Below the pieces are notes generated by a model that was not told the origin of the DNA, ran no database searches, and saw only the letters and a list, made by a program, of their open reading frames with translations. From an uncultured bacterium (GTDB taxonomy: Bacteria > Bacillota > Clostridia > Lachnospirales > Lachnospiraceae), in NCBI GenBank assembly GCA_947177425.1, contig CAMWUN010000004.1, positions 1 to 64,000 on the forward strand: a stretch of 64,000 nucleotides of DNA, written 5' to 3'. Position 1 is the first letter of the stretch. Each line of letters starts with the position of its first letter. Shown piece after piece: positions 23,808 to 32,952 of this stretch. A program made the position numbers and the translations under genes.

Positions 23808-26312
23808 TTATTCTGACATATAAATGGCAAGTCTTTGTCCAATGGCGCCCAGCGCTTCTTCAAGGCTCTGCTCTCCCCGGATAAACTTTTCCCCTTCTTC
23901 AAATACTGCTTTTTCAAGGACAATGTCCGCTATATAAGGGGTATCCGCCGTTTCCATCCAGCTTTTCAGCGTGTCCAGTTCCTCCTCCCCGGGCAGATAA
24001 ACATCCATATAAACTACCAGGCCGTCACCGTCCGTCATGCCCAGCGAACTATATTCCCCGTTTTCCCCGGCATATTCTTCATCAGATATAAATTGCTGGT
24101 CAAAGGCTTCTTTGTTAATCACATATCCGCCCAGCGCATACTGGATGTCTTTTCCCAGAAAAGCTTTCAGGAAATCCTTTGCCAGTTCTGTCTGGGAGGA
24201 GGCCGCATTGATTCCCAGAATCGTTTTAGGGATAAAAAATTTCCTGTTGTCATTTTCCATCCATACTAATTCTGTGTCTTCAAATCCCTCTGCCTTTGAG
24301 GCGGAGGTAAGCCCGTAATATCCATAGGGATAATTATTTTCTCCTACAGACAACTGCTGGTATCCGCCTATGTAATACAAATACTCCTCCCCGAAAAAGC
24401 TGATATCATACATCCAGTCCTCTCCAAACTCTGACGTGAGGTACTCACTGTTTTCCTCATACCTTTCCAGGCTTTTTTCATCCAGTCCGTCCATCTGGGC
24501 ATCGTAAATCCGCTTTATCTGGGTCAGGAATTCCCCAATGGCATCCTGATTTATTTCCCCGTTGTCCTTTTTCCATGCCGGGGCACTGATGGGGGCAAAA
24601 ACTTTCATAACCGCCTTTTCCTCACAGATGCCGAGAATATCTTTTCCGGGATTCTCATCCCTTATCTGCTCAATCCCATCCGCCAAAGACACCATATCTT
24701 TTCTGCCGGAAATATATTTCTCCCTCCCCAGCATTAAGGGAAAGGAAACCTCGCAGGGAATCCCATAAATCTCCCCGTCTTTTGCAAGGGCCTGATAGAG
24801 ATTGCTGTACATTGCTTCTTCCCCGCCGCACGCCTGCATGAAGTCCCCAAGTTCCAAAAGCAGCCCTTTTTCCATATAAGAATCCATGGGCAGTCCGTCC
24901 AGCATCAGAAGGTCAGGCCCTTCCCCTGCCATAATCCGGGTATTCAGTTTCTTTAAGGCGTCTTCTCTGGTGACAGCGCCGCCTTCCTCCATCCCTGTCT
25001 CATATTCCACATAAACATCCGGGTTCTGTATCTGGTAAAGGGATATCCCTGTGCGGATGCTGTAGCTTTCCGTAAGGCTGTATATTTTCAGCTTCTGTCC
25101 CGGCATGGACGGCATATCGGGATCATAGGTAAAGCGCACCAGCTTTCCGTCATTGGAAACCGCCAGAAATTCTTCCTCCCCCAAAGGAATCATAGCCTTG
25201 ATACAAAAGAGGGGACTGCCCAGCCGTGACAGCCTTCCGTCAATCAACTGCTCCACACTATCCTGCCCGATTACATGCCGGTGCAGGCCCTTCTCCCCTG
25301 CCAGATAAATCACTATGTCTGTTTCCGCATTGTCCGCCGGGAACATATACAGGTCGTACCAGCTTCCGCCGTTAAATCCCCTGTCCCCATAATTTTCTCT
25401 GACAAATTCTGCAAAGACTTCGTCTTCCACCGTCTCTTCCTTTTCCATATCATAAAGAACCGGCGCCTGGAAATCATAACCGTCTATCAGCATAAGACTT
25501 CCAAAAAACTGTATCAACTGCGGCCGCCCATCCACTGTAAGAAACAATCTGCTGCTGCCGTCTCCGTTCACTTCGTAAATGTTGTACCCCTGGGTAGTCA
25601 CGAACATCCTTCCCTGCTCCGACATCCAGATATTCTTCGGATACATATCATCCTCTGTCAGGGGAAAGGACACCGGAACCACTGTACCGTCACTCTTTAC
25701 AAGTGCACATTCGGGGCTGAAGCCGTCGTCTATTCCCACCACCACCTCCTGCTCCGTGTCTTCTTCCTGTCCAGAGTCTTCCTGGTCTTCACTTTCCTGC
25801 TCTCCTGCGCCTTCCTGGGCTGCGCTCTCCTGCTGGTCTGATTCCTCCTGTTCCTCTGTACTCTCCTGTTTTGCGCTTTCCTCTTCCAGATCCTCTACAT
25901 AATCTGCATAGCCCTCATAAACAACCCCAAGGGTTCCACTGGCATCTGTCTGTATGTCCAGAAAATAGGCTTCATTCGTCTTTTGGGCCAGCCATTCATT
26001 TTTTACTTCGTTCCATGAAGCCCCATTATCCTTTGATTCCCATAATCCACAGTTTCTGTCAGAGATAACAAGGGTTCCGTCAGGAAATTTTTTTAAATTG
26101 CTGACTACCTCCAGTTCGTCTGTCAAGTCAAATTCTTCTTCCCCATACCGCCCCATGGCAATCTCCCCAGACTGGCCGTCCTCTCCTTCTGTCAGCCCGC
26201 TTTGGCCGTTCTCCTTCCGGGGATTTCCGCCTGCATCCTGATTCCCGCAGCCTGCCAGTAATACTGCCGCCAACAGCAGGCATATTATCTTTTTAATCCA
26301 TAAACCCTTCAT
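23808..26312 (-). CDS. Large substrate-binding lipoprotein with an N-terminal propeller-like domain
   Basis: Binding component of the MalFG-type importer, but about twice the usual size (834 residues). The signal peptide ends in the lipobox LLAGC (Cys at 22). Residues about 65-400 look like a beta-propeller: an Asp-box SKDNGASW, and repeated GTLVISD, GTLGVVYEG, GRMFVTTQGYNIYEVNGDGS and EEFLAVSNDGKLVRF strands. It is interrupted by a 50-residue Glu/Gln/Ser-rich low-complexity stretch (about 140-190). From about 408 the sequence follows extracellular solute-binding family 1 (GEGPDLLMLDGLPMDSYMEK, GEIYGIPCEVSFPLMLGREK). The start is the ATG after AGGAG. A BlaI-type operator lies upstream. Confidence 0.85.
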   Translation of the reverse strand: MKGLWIKKIICLLLAAVLLAGCGNQDAGGNPRKENGQSGLTEGEDGQSGEIAMGRYGEEEFDLTDELEVVSNLKKFPDGTLVISDRNCGLWESKDNGASWNEVKNEWLAQKTNEAYFLDIQTDASGTLGVVYEGYADYVEDLEEESAKQESTEEQEESDQQESAAQEGAGEQESEDQEDSGQEEDTEQEVVVGIDDGFSPECALVKSDGTVVPVSFPLTEDDMYPKNIWMSEQGRMFVTTQGYNIYEVNGDGSSRLFLTVDGRPQLIQFFGSLMLIDGYDFQAPVLYDMEKEETVEDEVFAEFVRENYGDRGFNGGSWYDLYMFPADNAETDIVIYLAGEKGLHRHVIGQDSVEQLIDGRLSRLGSPLFCIKAMIPLGEEEFLAVSNDGKLVRFTYDPDMPSMPGQKLKIYSLTESYSIRTGISLYQIQNPDVYVEYETGMEEGGAVTREDALKKLNTRIMAGEGPDLLMLDGLPMDSYMEKGLLLELGDFMQACGGEEAMYSNLYQALAKDGEIYGIPCEVSFPLMLGREKYISGRKDMVSLADGIEQIRDENPGKDILGICEEKAVMKVFAPISAPAWKKDNGEINQDAIGEFLTQIKRIYDAQMDGLDEKSLERYEENSEYLTSEFGEDWMYDISFFGEEYLYYIGGYQQLSVGENNYPYGYYGLTSASKAEGFEDTELVWMENDNRKFFIPKTILGINAASSQTELAKDFLKAFLGKDIQYALGGYVINKEAFDQQFISDEEYAGENGEYSSLGMTDGDGLVVYMDVYLPGEEELDTLKSWMETADTPYIADIVLEKAVFEEGEKFIRGEQSLEEALGAIGQRLAIYMSE

Positions 26313-26349
26313 CAATAGCTTCTCCTTTCTGTCCCTATACGCGCAAAGT

Positions 26350-26405
26350 GACTATTGCAATAGTCTATCCATTCATAGACTATCACAATAGTCACTTTGT
26401 GTCAA
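26350..26405 (-). promoter_or_regulatory. Promoter and paired operators of the transporter operon
   Basis: On the minus strand TTGACA (26400-26405), a 17-base spacer and TAGTCT (26377-26382). The operators GACTATCACAATAGTC (26378-26393) and the perfect palindrome GACTATTGCAATAGTC (26350-26365) are 28 bp apart. The whole block forms a larger inverted repeat from 26344 to 26399. The -10 box, the spacer tail GTGA and the operator spacing are the same as at 28642-28697 in front of the second BlaI gene. Confidence 0.85.
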
Positions 26406-26473
26406 TTGTTTTTATTTTCCCAGAGTTTTATGCTGTCTGCCCGGGCGCGCGGCTTATCCTGCCAGACGCACCG

Positions 26474-28021
26474 TTACCATGCCCCTGTCCAGGCCCGTGA
26501 ATATTCTTTAGATTCCTCTATGGAAAGCCGCTCAAGCCCCGTGATTTTCCCATTGTCATCACGCTTGGCGACCACCCCTGTATAGCCGTTTTCCTCTCCT
26601 GCTTCCCTTGCATATACTCTTCCGGAAAATCCCTCTCCTGTCTTGCTCCTGTTATCTGCAAAAAAGTAAACCGGCTCCCCGTAATAATAAAGCTGGTAAT
26701 CATCCGTACTGTATTCCGCACTCAGCCCGTCATCCTTAAATTCCTCCACAAGATTTTCAATACCTGTCTTCAGACTTGAGGGCATACCGTCTGTCTCCCA
26801 CATTTCCCATTCGCCTCCGGCCCGCGCCGCTTCTGTTTCTGCACTGGCTGCCGTTGTACTTTCCACAGCTTCAGCTGCGGCACTTGTTTCCCCAGGCTGA
26901 ACCGAGTCTATTGTCACCTGATATATTACCGCATTTTCATCCTCCGCCACTTCCGCCCAGCCAATAATGTCTTCTGCCTTCTGTGCTGTTACAGAATATT
27001 CTGCTGCACTGGCCGTATTGTGTGACGTGCTCTGGGCAGCGCTGGTAACAAAAACCGTCAGAGCGCTTGCCACTGCCGCTGTTGCCGCCAACATCCCAAT
27101 CAGTGTTGTCTTTTTAAAGGTCATAACCGCAACAATCCTCTCCTTCACAGCATTTTGGCCAAACCCAAGGCCGGTTCTGAACCCCATGCTCCTGCACTCT
27201 GCCAGCGACAGCAGCGCCTGCGCATATTCCTTCCTGTTTCCGCCCTCCCGCTTTACCACAGTCTCATCACACAAAAGTTCCATATCCCTGTTAAAAAGAA
27301 GATACATCACCCACACAAGGGGATTAAACCAGTGAAGGCAGAGCGCCCCGTGAGCAGCCAGCTTTTTCAGATTGTCATGGTTGATAATGTGCACCAGTTC
27401 GTGCCGCAGACACAACCCGGTTTCCTTTTCATTCAAAAAAAAGATTCCCTTTGGGAAAACCACAGACGGACGCAGCACCCCATAAGTCACAGGAGTGGCA
27501 GTCCGGTCCGATATCTGGAATTTTACCCTGCAGAGCCTTTCCTTCTCCCTCTCCTCCAGCCGGGAAACGGCAAGCAGTCTCTCCCTTTCCTGCTCTGGCA
27601 TGGGCAGCCCTTCCCTGAATAACTGGCTGTCCCTGAAATATAGGAAAGCAGAGCCCGCGGCCATCAGCACAGCCCCTGCCAGATAGACGGCCGCAAACAG
27701 CATCGTCTGATTCTGTTCCGAAGTCACAGCTATCACTCCCCCCCGGCTGTTCTGTGCAACATCTTCCATAGCTTCCTGATTTGTCTCATATACTTTTGTT
27801 TCCAGATTATATATCTGCCCGTCCAGGGCCACATGATCCGTCAGACTTCCTATTCCCGGAAGGGACAGGGAAATGGAAAAGGGAAATAATAAACGTAAAA
27901 TCACAATTTCCCAGAGAACTATCATCACCTTCTTTGGCAGGCGATGTATCAACAGGGAACGGAAAATCACAATCCCCACAATCAGGATTCCCGCTGCCAT
28001 GCTCATTTGTATCAGATTCAT
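26474..28021 (-). CDS. BlaR1-type M56 metalloprotease sensor (second module)
   Basis: Membrane zinc protease of the BlaR1/MecR1 group. 515 residues: N-terminal membrane segments (AAGILIVGIVIFRSLLI, IVLWEIVILRLLFPFSISL), the M56 domain with H207-E-L-V-H211 (LRHELVHIINHDNL), LCLHWFNPLVWVMYLLFNRD and ELLCDETVVKR. A further membrane segment (MLAATAAVASALTVFVTSAA) precedes a small extracellular part of about 190 residues with an Ala/Glu/Thr linker. There is no penicillin-binding domain, so the signal is unlikely to be acylation by a beta-lactam. The ribosome binding site is AAGGAGGG. It follows its repressor gene by 171 bases and precedes the transporter operon. Confidence 0.9.
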   Translation of the reverse strand: MNLIQMSMAAGILIVGIVIFRSLLIHRLPKKVMIVLWEIVILRLLFPFSISLSLPGIGSLTDHVALDGQIYNLETKVYETNQEAMEDVAQNSRGGVIAVTSEQNQTMLFAAVYLAGAVLMAAGSAFLYFRDSQLFREGLPMPEQERERLLAVSRLEEREKERLCRVKFQISDRTATPVTYGVLRPSVVFPKGIFFLNEKETGLCLRHELVHIINHDNLKKLAAHGALCLHWFNPLVWVMYLLFNRDMELLCDETVVKREGGNRKEYAQALLSLAECRSMGFRTGLGFGQNAVKERIVAVMTFKKTTLIGMLAATAAVASALTVFVTSAAQSTSHNTASAAEYSVTAQKAEDIIGWAEVAEDENAVIYQVTIDSVQPGETSAAAEAVESTTAASAETEAARAGGEWEMWETDGMPSSLKTGIENLVEEFKDDGLSAEYSTDDYQLYYYGEPVYFFADNRSKTGEGFSGRVYAREAGEENGYTGVVAKRDDNGKITGLERLSIEESKEYSRAWTGAW

Positions 28022-28073
28022 TTCTCACCCTCCTTTTTAAGTTCCGCATCTGACCTCCCAGTACCATAACCGG

Positions 28074-28115
28074 CAGAACAATGCCCGCCTGAAAGCATAG
28101 CCGGCCATTGTTCTG
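28074..28115 (-). repeat. Inverted repeat between the second BlaI gene and its M56 gene
   Basis: CAGAACAATG (28074-28083) and CATTGTTCTG (28106-28115), loop 22. It lies in the 171-base gap between the two co-directional genes without a T-run; it could stabilise or process the mRNA. Confidence 0.5.
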
Positions 28116-28192
28116 GGCACTGTTTGGACAGATGCTGTTAAAAATTGTTCTTGACATTTCTTAGCTGGACTTAAAACCCGTCTTTGCCCTGC

Positions 28193-28546
28193 TTAATCCA
28201 GGTCGTCAATCAGCTTCTTTAACTGGCCGACCTCCTGCCTGGACAGTTTCTTCCCATCCAGGAAAGCTGCAAAAAACTTCTCTCTGGAACCGTCAAACAT
28301 CTTGTCAATCAACTCCTCCGTCTCGTAATCCTGTATTTCCTGCCGTGAAACAAGGGGGCTGCACATAAAACCGGGTTCTTCCCGCTTTACCGCGCCCTTG
28401 TCTATGCACTTCTTGATTACCGTATAAGTGGTGTTCCTGTTCCAGCCAGTTTCCTCCTTTAAAATTTTTACAATCTGCCCTGCCGGGATTTTCCCTTCGC
28501 GCCAGAGCACCTCCATTATCTTACGTTCCGAATCAAACAGCTTCAT
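28193..28546 (-). CDS. BlaI/MecI family repressor (second module)
   Basis: 117-residue winged-helix repressor: FDSERKIMEVLWREGKIPAG, WNRNTTYTVIKKCIDKGAVK, REEPGFMCSPLVSRQEIQDY, then a dimerisation and cleavage region (LIDKMFDGSREKFFAAFLDG, LSRQEVGQLKKLIDDLD). The start is the ATG after AGGAGAGG; a longer upstream extension has no homology. Its promoter region carries the same operator pair as the transporter promoter 2.3 kb downstream, so it should regulate both itself and the transporter. Confidence 0.93.
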   Translation of the reverse strand: MKLFDSERKIMEVLWREGKIPAGQIVKILKEETGWNRNTTYTVIKKCIDKGAVKREEPGFMCSPLVSRQEIQDYETEELIDKMFDGSREKFFAAFLDGKKLSRQEVGQLKKLIDDLD

Positions 28547-28641
28547 TTTCCTCTCCTTTGTCATTTTCCATATCAAATACGCTCTCGTACAGCATTGCGT
28601 AATTAACGGTGAATGCTGTGCCAGGCGGATGCCATTAATCC

Positions 28642-28697
28642 GACTACTGTAATAGTCTGCCTGTAATAAGACTATCACAGTAGTTAGGTCATGTCAA
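28642..28697 (-). promoter_or_regulatory. Promoter and paired operators of the second BlaI gene
   Basis: On the minus strand TTGACA (28692-28697), a 17-base spacer and TAGTCT (28669-28674). The operators are GACTATCACAGTAGTT (28670-28685) and GACTACTGTAATAGTC (28642-28657), 28 bp apart. Compare 26350-26405. Confidence 0.85.
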
Positions 28698-28726
28698 CCA
28701 TAAAAGCAGACTGCGAAAAATTCCCA

Positions 28727-28755
28727 TTGACAAAGCGCACCATATGTTGTACTCT
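28727..28755 (+). promoter_or_regulatory. Probable promoter of metK
   Basis: TTGACA (28727-28732), a 17-base spacer and TACTCT (28750-28755), about 37 bases upstream of the SAM riboswitch. The -35 is perfect and the -10 weak. Confidence 0.5.
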
Positions 28756-28792
28756 ATCTACAGATATGAAAATTCAATATTGTAAAGAATCT

Positions 28793-28956
28793 CTTATTCA
28801 GAGTGGTGGAGGTACATAGGACCGGTGAAGCCACGGCAACCCCATTATGGAAGGTGCCTACCTGAGCGAATAAGCAGCCTTACGGCGAATCGAACAATAA
28901 GAGGATTTGATTATCGGTTATCGGGTCCGCTTATTTACATAGTAAGCGGATTTTTT
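28793..28956 (+). promoter_or_regulatory. SAM-I (S-box) riboswitch with terminator
   Basis: The aptamer shows stem P1 CTTATTC (28793-28799) / GAATAAG (28868-28874), the conserved AGAGTGGTGGAGG, GAAGCCACGGCAACC and GGAAGGTGCCTACCTGAGCG core elements. The expression platform ends in the terminator TCCGCTTA (28926-28933) / TAAGCGGA (28943-28950) plus T6. When SAM is bound the terminator should form and stop metK transcription about 100 bases before the start codon. Confidence 0.95.
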
Positions 28957-29054
28957 ATGTGCGGAGCGTTAATCTGCAGATATACAGCACGCGCCCTGCA
29001 CGATGGCAGGGAAAATTTCCCGGCCAAATTTTCAAACAAACAGGAGGAAAAGAA

Positions 29055-30242
29055 ATGGAAAAACATTTATTTACTTCAGAATCAGTAACAGAAGGCCATC
29101 CCGACAAAGTCTGCGATGCCATCTCCGATGCGATTCTGGACGCATGCATGGAAAAGGATCCCATGAGCCGTGTAGCATGTGAAACCGCTACCTGTACAGG
29201 ATTTGTTCTTGTAACAGGGGAAATTACCACCAACGCTTATGTAGATATCCAGAAAGTGGTACGCGATACAGTCAGGGAAATCGGCTACACCAAATCCGAG
29301 TATGGATTTGACGGCAATACCTGTGCTGTGTTCGTTGCCATCGACGAACAGTCCGCAGATATTGCAATGGGTGTTGACAAGGCTCTGGAAGCAAAAGAAA
29401 ACAAGATGTCCGATGCGGAAATCGAAGCAATCGGCGCAGGCGACCAGGGTATGATGTTCGGCTATGCAACCAATGAGACGGAAGAATATATGCCTTACTC
29501 AATTGCTCTTGCACACAAGCTGGCTCTTCAGCTCACCAAAGTCCGCAAGGATGGAACCCTTCCTTATTTAAGGCCCGATGGAAAGAGCCAGGTTTCCGTA
29601 GAATATGACGAGACCGGCAAACCCATCCGCTTAGAGGCAGTTGTCCTTTCCACCCAGCATGATGACGATGTGACACAGGAACAGATTCACGAAGATATTA
29701 AGAAATATGTATTTGACCCGGTTCTTCCCAAGGAGCTTCTTGACGAAAATACCAAATACTTTATCAATCCTACGGGACGCTTCGTAATCGGCGGCCCCCA
29801 CGGCGACGCAGGTCTTACAGGACGCAAGATCATCGTTGATACCTACGGCGGATATGCACGCCACGGCGGCGGCGCTTTCTCCGGAAAGGACTGCACCAAG
29901 GTTGACAGAAGCGCTGCCTATGCTGCACGTTATGTAGCTAAAAATATTGTAGGGGCAGGACTTGCCGACAAGTGTGAAATCCAGTTGTCCTATGCAATCG
30001 GCGTTGCGCAGCCTACATCCATTATGGTGGATACCTTTGGAACAGGAAAGCTGGACAATGAAAAGCTGGTTGAAATTATAAGGGAAAACTTCGACTTACG
30101 TCCTGCAGGCATCATCAAGATGCTGGATTTGCGCCGTCCCATCTACAAACAGACAGCAGCTTACGGACACTTTGGCCGCAACGACTTAGATTTACCCTGG
30201 GAGAAACTTGACAAGGCAGATGCCCTTAAGAAATACTTATAA
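29055..30242 (+). CDS. metK: S-adenosylmethionine synthetase
   Basis: Makes SAM from methionine and ATP. 395 residues with the family signatures: [35 protein letters not shown] and [20 protein letters not shown]. The start is the ATG after AGGAGG; an in-frame upstream extension runs into the riboswitch terminator. Controlled by the SAM-I riboswitch directly upstream, giving feedback by its product. A terminator follows, so it is a single-gene unit. Confidence 0.98.
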   Translation: MEKHLFTSESVTEGHPDKVCDAISDAILDACMEKDPMSRVACETATCTGFVLVTGEITTNAYVDIQKVVRDTVREIGYTKSEYGFDGNTCAVFVAIDEQSADIAMGVDKALEAKENKMSDAEIEAIGAGDQGMMFGYATNETEEYMPYSIALAHKLALQLTKVRKDGTLPYLRPDGKSQVSVEYDETGKPIRLEAVVLSTQHDDDVTQEQIHEDIKKYVFDPVLPKELLDENTKYFINPTGRFVIGGPHGDAGLTGRKIIVDTYGGYARHGGGAFSGKDCTKVDRSAAYAARYVAKNIVGAGLADKCEIQLSYAIGVAQPTSIMVDTFGTGKLDNEKLVEIIRENFDLRPAGIIKMLDLRRPIYKQTAAYGHFGRNDLDLPWEKLDKADALKKYL

Positions 30243-30259
30243 TCATTAGCAGCCATATG

Positions 30260-30295
30260 AAAGCCCGGTACAGGTATTATCCCAGCCGGGCTTTT
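30260..30295 (+). terminator. Rho-independent terminator of metK
   Basis: AAGCCCGG / CCGGGCTT stem with a long loop, followed by TTTCGTTTT, 18 bases after the metK stop. Confidence 0.8.
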
Positions 30296-30388
30296 CGTTT
30301 TATATATCTTTTGTTTTATTGACAAGGAAACATATTGAACCTATAATAAAAAGAGGGATATAAATTACCTATGTATGGGGGTATGCAT

Positions 30389-31465
30389 ATGAAACGAGTC
30401 AAAACTTCTGAACTGGTTCCCGGTATGGTGACAGCCACGGATGTTTTTAATTACAGCCAGCAGCTTATCCTGCCTAAAGGGATGATTCTGAATGACAGGA
30501 CAATTACCAAGCTTGCCTTTTATTCCATCTTTTTTGTAAATGTCGAGGAACCCACTGAAAATCAGGCACTGGACGAGACGCCTTACGAGCCGTCTTATTA
30601 TGAACGCATCCGGACATGCCCGGAATTTGTACAATTCCGTAAAGAGTTTGAAACCGATGTGGCTAATTTTAAAACTGCCATGAATGATGTGGTTGAAAAA
30701 GGCGCACCTTTGGATATTACCAAACTTATGAATTATACGCTGAATATTCTGGACGTTGATTCCACAAGTCCGAATGTATTTGACATGCTCCACATTATGC
30801 GTGAGTATGATGATTCCACCTATGTACATAGCATGAATGTAGCATTAATCTGCAATGTTTTTGCAAGATGGCTTCACATGAGCGAGGAGGAAATCCGTCT
30901 GGCAACTATCAGCGGCCTGCTTCACGATATCGGTAAGACACAGATTCCTGATGCCATTATCAAAAAGCCTGGAAAACTCACCGATGATGAATACAATATT
31001 GTTAAGACTCATCCCACGGAAGGCTACAGGCTGCTGCGGAATTCCCATCTGCCATCTTCCGTATTAAATGCCGTGCTTATGCATCATGAGCGGTGTGACG
31101 GCACCGGTTATCCTTCCGGCCTTCAGAGAGACGAAATAGATACTTTTGGCAAAATGGTGGCTATTGCGGACGTCTACGACGCCATGACCAGCGCAAGAAT
31201 TTACCGTGGGCCATTGTGCCCCTTCAAGGCCATTGCTCTTTTTGAGAGCGAAGGACTGCAGAGATATGATACCCGTTTTATCATGACCTTCCTTGAAAAT
31301 GTGGTAAACACTTATCTGCTCAACAAGGTCCGCCTGAATAACGGAATGGTCGGCAAGATTATCTTTATCAACAGAGATAAATACTCTGCCCCTACAGTTC
31401 AGACTGACCACGGATTTCTTGATTTAAGTTTCCATCCGGATATAACAATAGAAGCTCTGGTATAA
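30389..31465 (+). CDS. HD-GYP domain protein, probable cyclic-di-GMP phosphodiesterase
   Basis: 358 residues. The N-terminal part (MKRVKTSELVPGMVTATDVF, LILPKGMILNDRTITKLAFY) is a DUF3391-like lead-in domain. The C-terminal HD-GYP domain has the HD pair in LLHDIGKTQIPDAIIKKPGK and the GYP-loop equivalent HHERCDGTGYPSGL, then VAIADVYDAMTS. HD-GYP enzymes hydrolyse cyclic-di-GMP to pGpG or GMP using two or three metal ions. The start is the ATG with GGGGG about 7 bases upstream. No receiver or sensor domain is attached, so the input is unknown. Confidence 0.92.
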   Translation: MKRVKTSELVPGMVTATDVFNYSQQLILPKGMILNDRTITKLAFYSIFFVNVEEPTENQALDETPYEPSYYERIRTCPEFVQFRKEFETDVANFKTAMNDVVEKGAPLDITKLMNYTLNILDVDSTSPNVFDMLHIMREYDDSTYVHSMNVALICNVFARWLHMSEEEIRLATISGLLHDIGKTQIPDAIIKKPGKLTDDEYNIVKTHPTEGYRLLRNSHLPSSVLNAVLMHHERCDGTGYPSGLQRDEIDTFGKMVAIADVYDAMTSARIYRGPLCPFKAIALFESEGLQRYDTRFIMTFLENVVNTYLLNKVRLNNGMVGKIIFINRDKYSAPTVQTDHGFLDLSFHPDITIEALV

Positions 31466-31482
31466 ACCAGAGCTTCTTTTTT
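31451..31482 (+). terminator. Terminator overlapping the end of the HD-GYP gene
   Basis: GAAGCTCTGG (31451-31460) and CCAGAGCTTC (31467-31476) followed by T6. The stem includes the last codons and the TAA falls in the loop. Confidence 0.85.
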
Positions 31483-31522
31483 ATTCAATAAGGCAACCCG
31501 CGAAGCGTATCAGCGTTTATTT

Positions 31523-32815
31523 TTATCCTGTCTTTAAGCGGAATTTATGAAGTTCACGCTCCGAGTTCACTTTTTCAATCTGGGCCCCAAGAGTCTGAAG
31601 TTTAATGTGAAAATCTTCATAGCCTCTTTCAATAAACTTGATATCGTCAATAATTGTCGTGCCCTCCGCTGAAAGCCCGGCAATCACCAGCGCTGCCCCT
31701 GCCCGCAGATCCGGGGCGCTGATACTGGCTCCCGTATATCTGGGTACACCGTCAATAATGGCTGTATTGCCTTCCACCTTGATACTGGCGCCCATTCTGG
31801 TAAGTTCATCCACATATTTGAAACGGTTTTCAAATATGCTTTCGGTGACGATACTGGTTCCCCTGGACAATCCCAATGCCACTGTGATCTGAGGCTGCAT
31901 GTCCGTTGGAAAGCCCGGATAAGGAAGGGTTTTTACATGGGTATGGGTAAGGGGCTTGGCTGCCACTACCCGGACTGCATCGTCAGATTCCTCCACCTCA
32001 CAGCCTATTTCGTTAAGTTTGGCGCTGATAGACTCCAGGTGTTTGGGAATCACATTTTTAACCGTAACATCACCTTTCGTTACTGCTGCCGCAAACATAA
32101 AGGTGCCTGCTTCAATCTGGTCCGGGATAATCGTATATTCTGTGCCGTGAAGCCTTGGCACTCCCTTGATCCTTATGACGTCTGTCCCGGCACCCCTTAC
32201 GACTGCACCCATACTGTTCAAAAAATTGGCTACATCTACCACATGGGGTTCTTTGGCTGCATTTTCAATAATGGTCTGGCCCTCCGCCATAACCGCCGCC
32301 ATCATCACGTCAATGGTGGCGCCTACCGTTACCACGTCCATATAAATATGGCTGCCCCGGAGCCGCTGTGCCTCGGCAATAATCAGGCCGTGCTCAATCC
32401 TCACGTCCGCCCCAAGGGCGCGAAATCCTTTAATATGCTGGTCAATAGGCCGCAGGCCGATATTGCAGCCACCCGGTAATGTTACCTGCGCCTTTTTATA
32501 CTTTCCCAGCAACGCCCCCAACAGGTAGTAGGAGGCGCGTATTTTTTTAATAAAATCGTCTTCTATCACCAGGTCCATAATGGATTTTCCTGATATTTTC
32601 ACCGTATGTCTGTCAATCCTTTCCACAATGCCTCCGATGCTTTCAATGGCCTGCATCATCACATTGGTGTCCCGGACATCCGGTACGTTCTCTATCAACA
32701 CGGTTTCATCCGTCATAATGGAAGCTGCCAGGATTGCAAGGGCCGCATTTTTAGCGCCGCCTATCTCCACCTCTCCCACCAGCGGATTGCCACCTTTTAT
32801 TGCATACTGTTCCAT
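31523..32815 (-). CDS. murA: UDP-N-acetylglucosamine 1-carboxyvinyltransferase
   Basis: First committed step of peptidoglycan synthesis: transfers enolpyruvate from PEP to UDP-GlcNAc. 430 residues. The catalytic cysteine (fosfomycin target) is present in LPGGCNIGLRPIDQHIKGF at about 116. Other conserved parts are GGAKNAALAILAAS, GTEYTIIPDQIEAGTFM, LPYPGFPTDMQPQ and DLRAGAALVIAGL. AGAGG lies upstream of the ATG. It is followed by a convergent HD-GYP gene and preceded by an M23 cell wall peptidase gene on the same strand. Firmicutes often have two murA genes; which type this is cannot be decided here. Confidence 0.97.
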   Translation of the reverse strand: MEQYAIKGGNPLVGEVEIGGAKNAALAILAASIMTDETVLIENVPDVRDTNVMMQAIESIGGIVERIDRHTVKISGKSIMDLVIEDDFIKKIRASYYLLGALLGKYKKAQVTLPGGCNIGLRPIDQHIKGFRALGADVRIEHGLIIAEAQRLRGSHIYMDVVTVGATIDVMMAAVMAEGQTIIENAAKEPHVVDVANFLNSMGAVVRGAGTDVIRIKGVPRLHGTEYTIIPDQIEAGTFMFAAAVTKGDVTVKNVIPKHLESISAKLNEIGCEVEESDDAVRVVAAKPLTHTHVKTLPYPGFPTDMQPQITVALGLSRGTSIVTESIFENRFKYVDELTRMGASIKVEGNTAIIDGVPRYTGASISAPDLRAGAALVIAGLSAEGTTIIDDIKFIERGYEDFHIKLQTLGAQIEKVNSERELHKFRLKTG

Positions 32816-32952
32816 AGTATACCTCTATATGATCAAAATCAAATTGTCTGCGCACAATGCACTAATCTATATTATCAAAACTTATATGCTGAATTTGTTC
32901 TACTCGCTAACGTCCATTATAACATATTGTGACCATTTGTAAACATCAAACA

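Noticed and set aside
16598-28546. Beta-lactamase or mec-type resistance locus
   Set aside because: Two BlaI/M56 pairs are present, but there is no beta-lactamase or PBP2a gene and neither sensor has a penicillin-binding domain.
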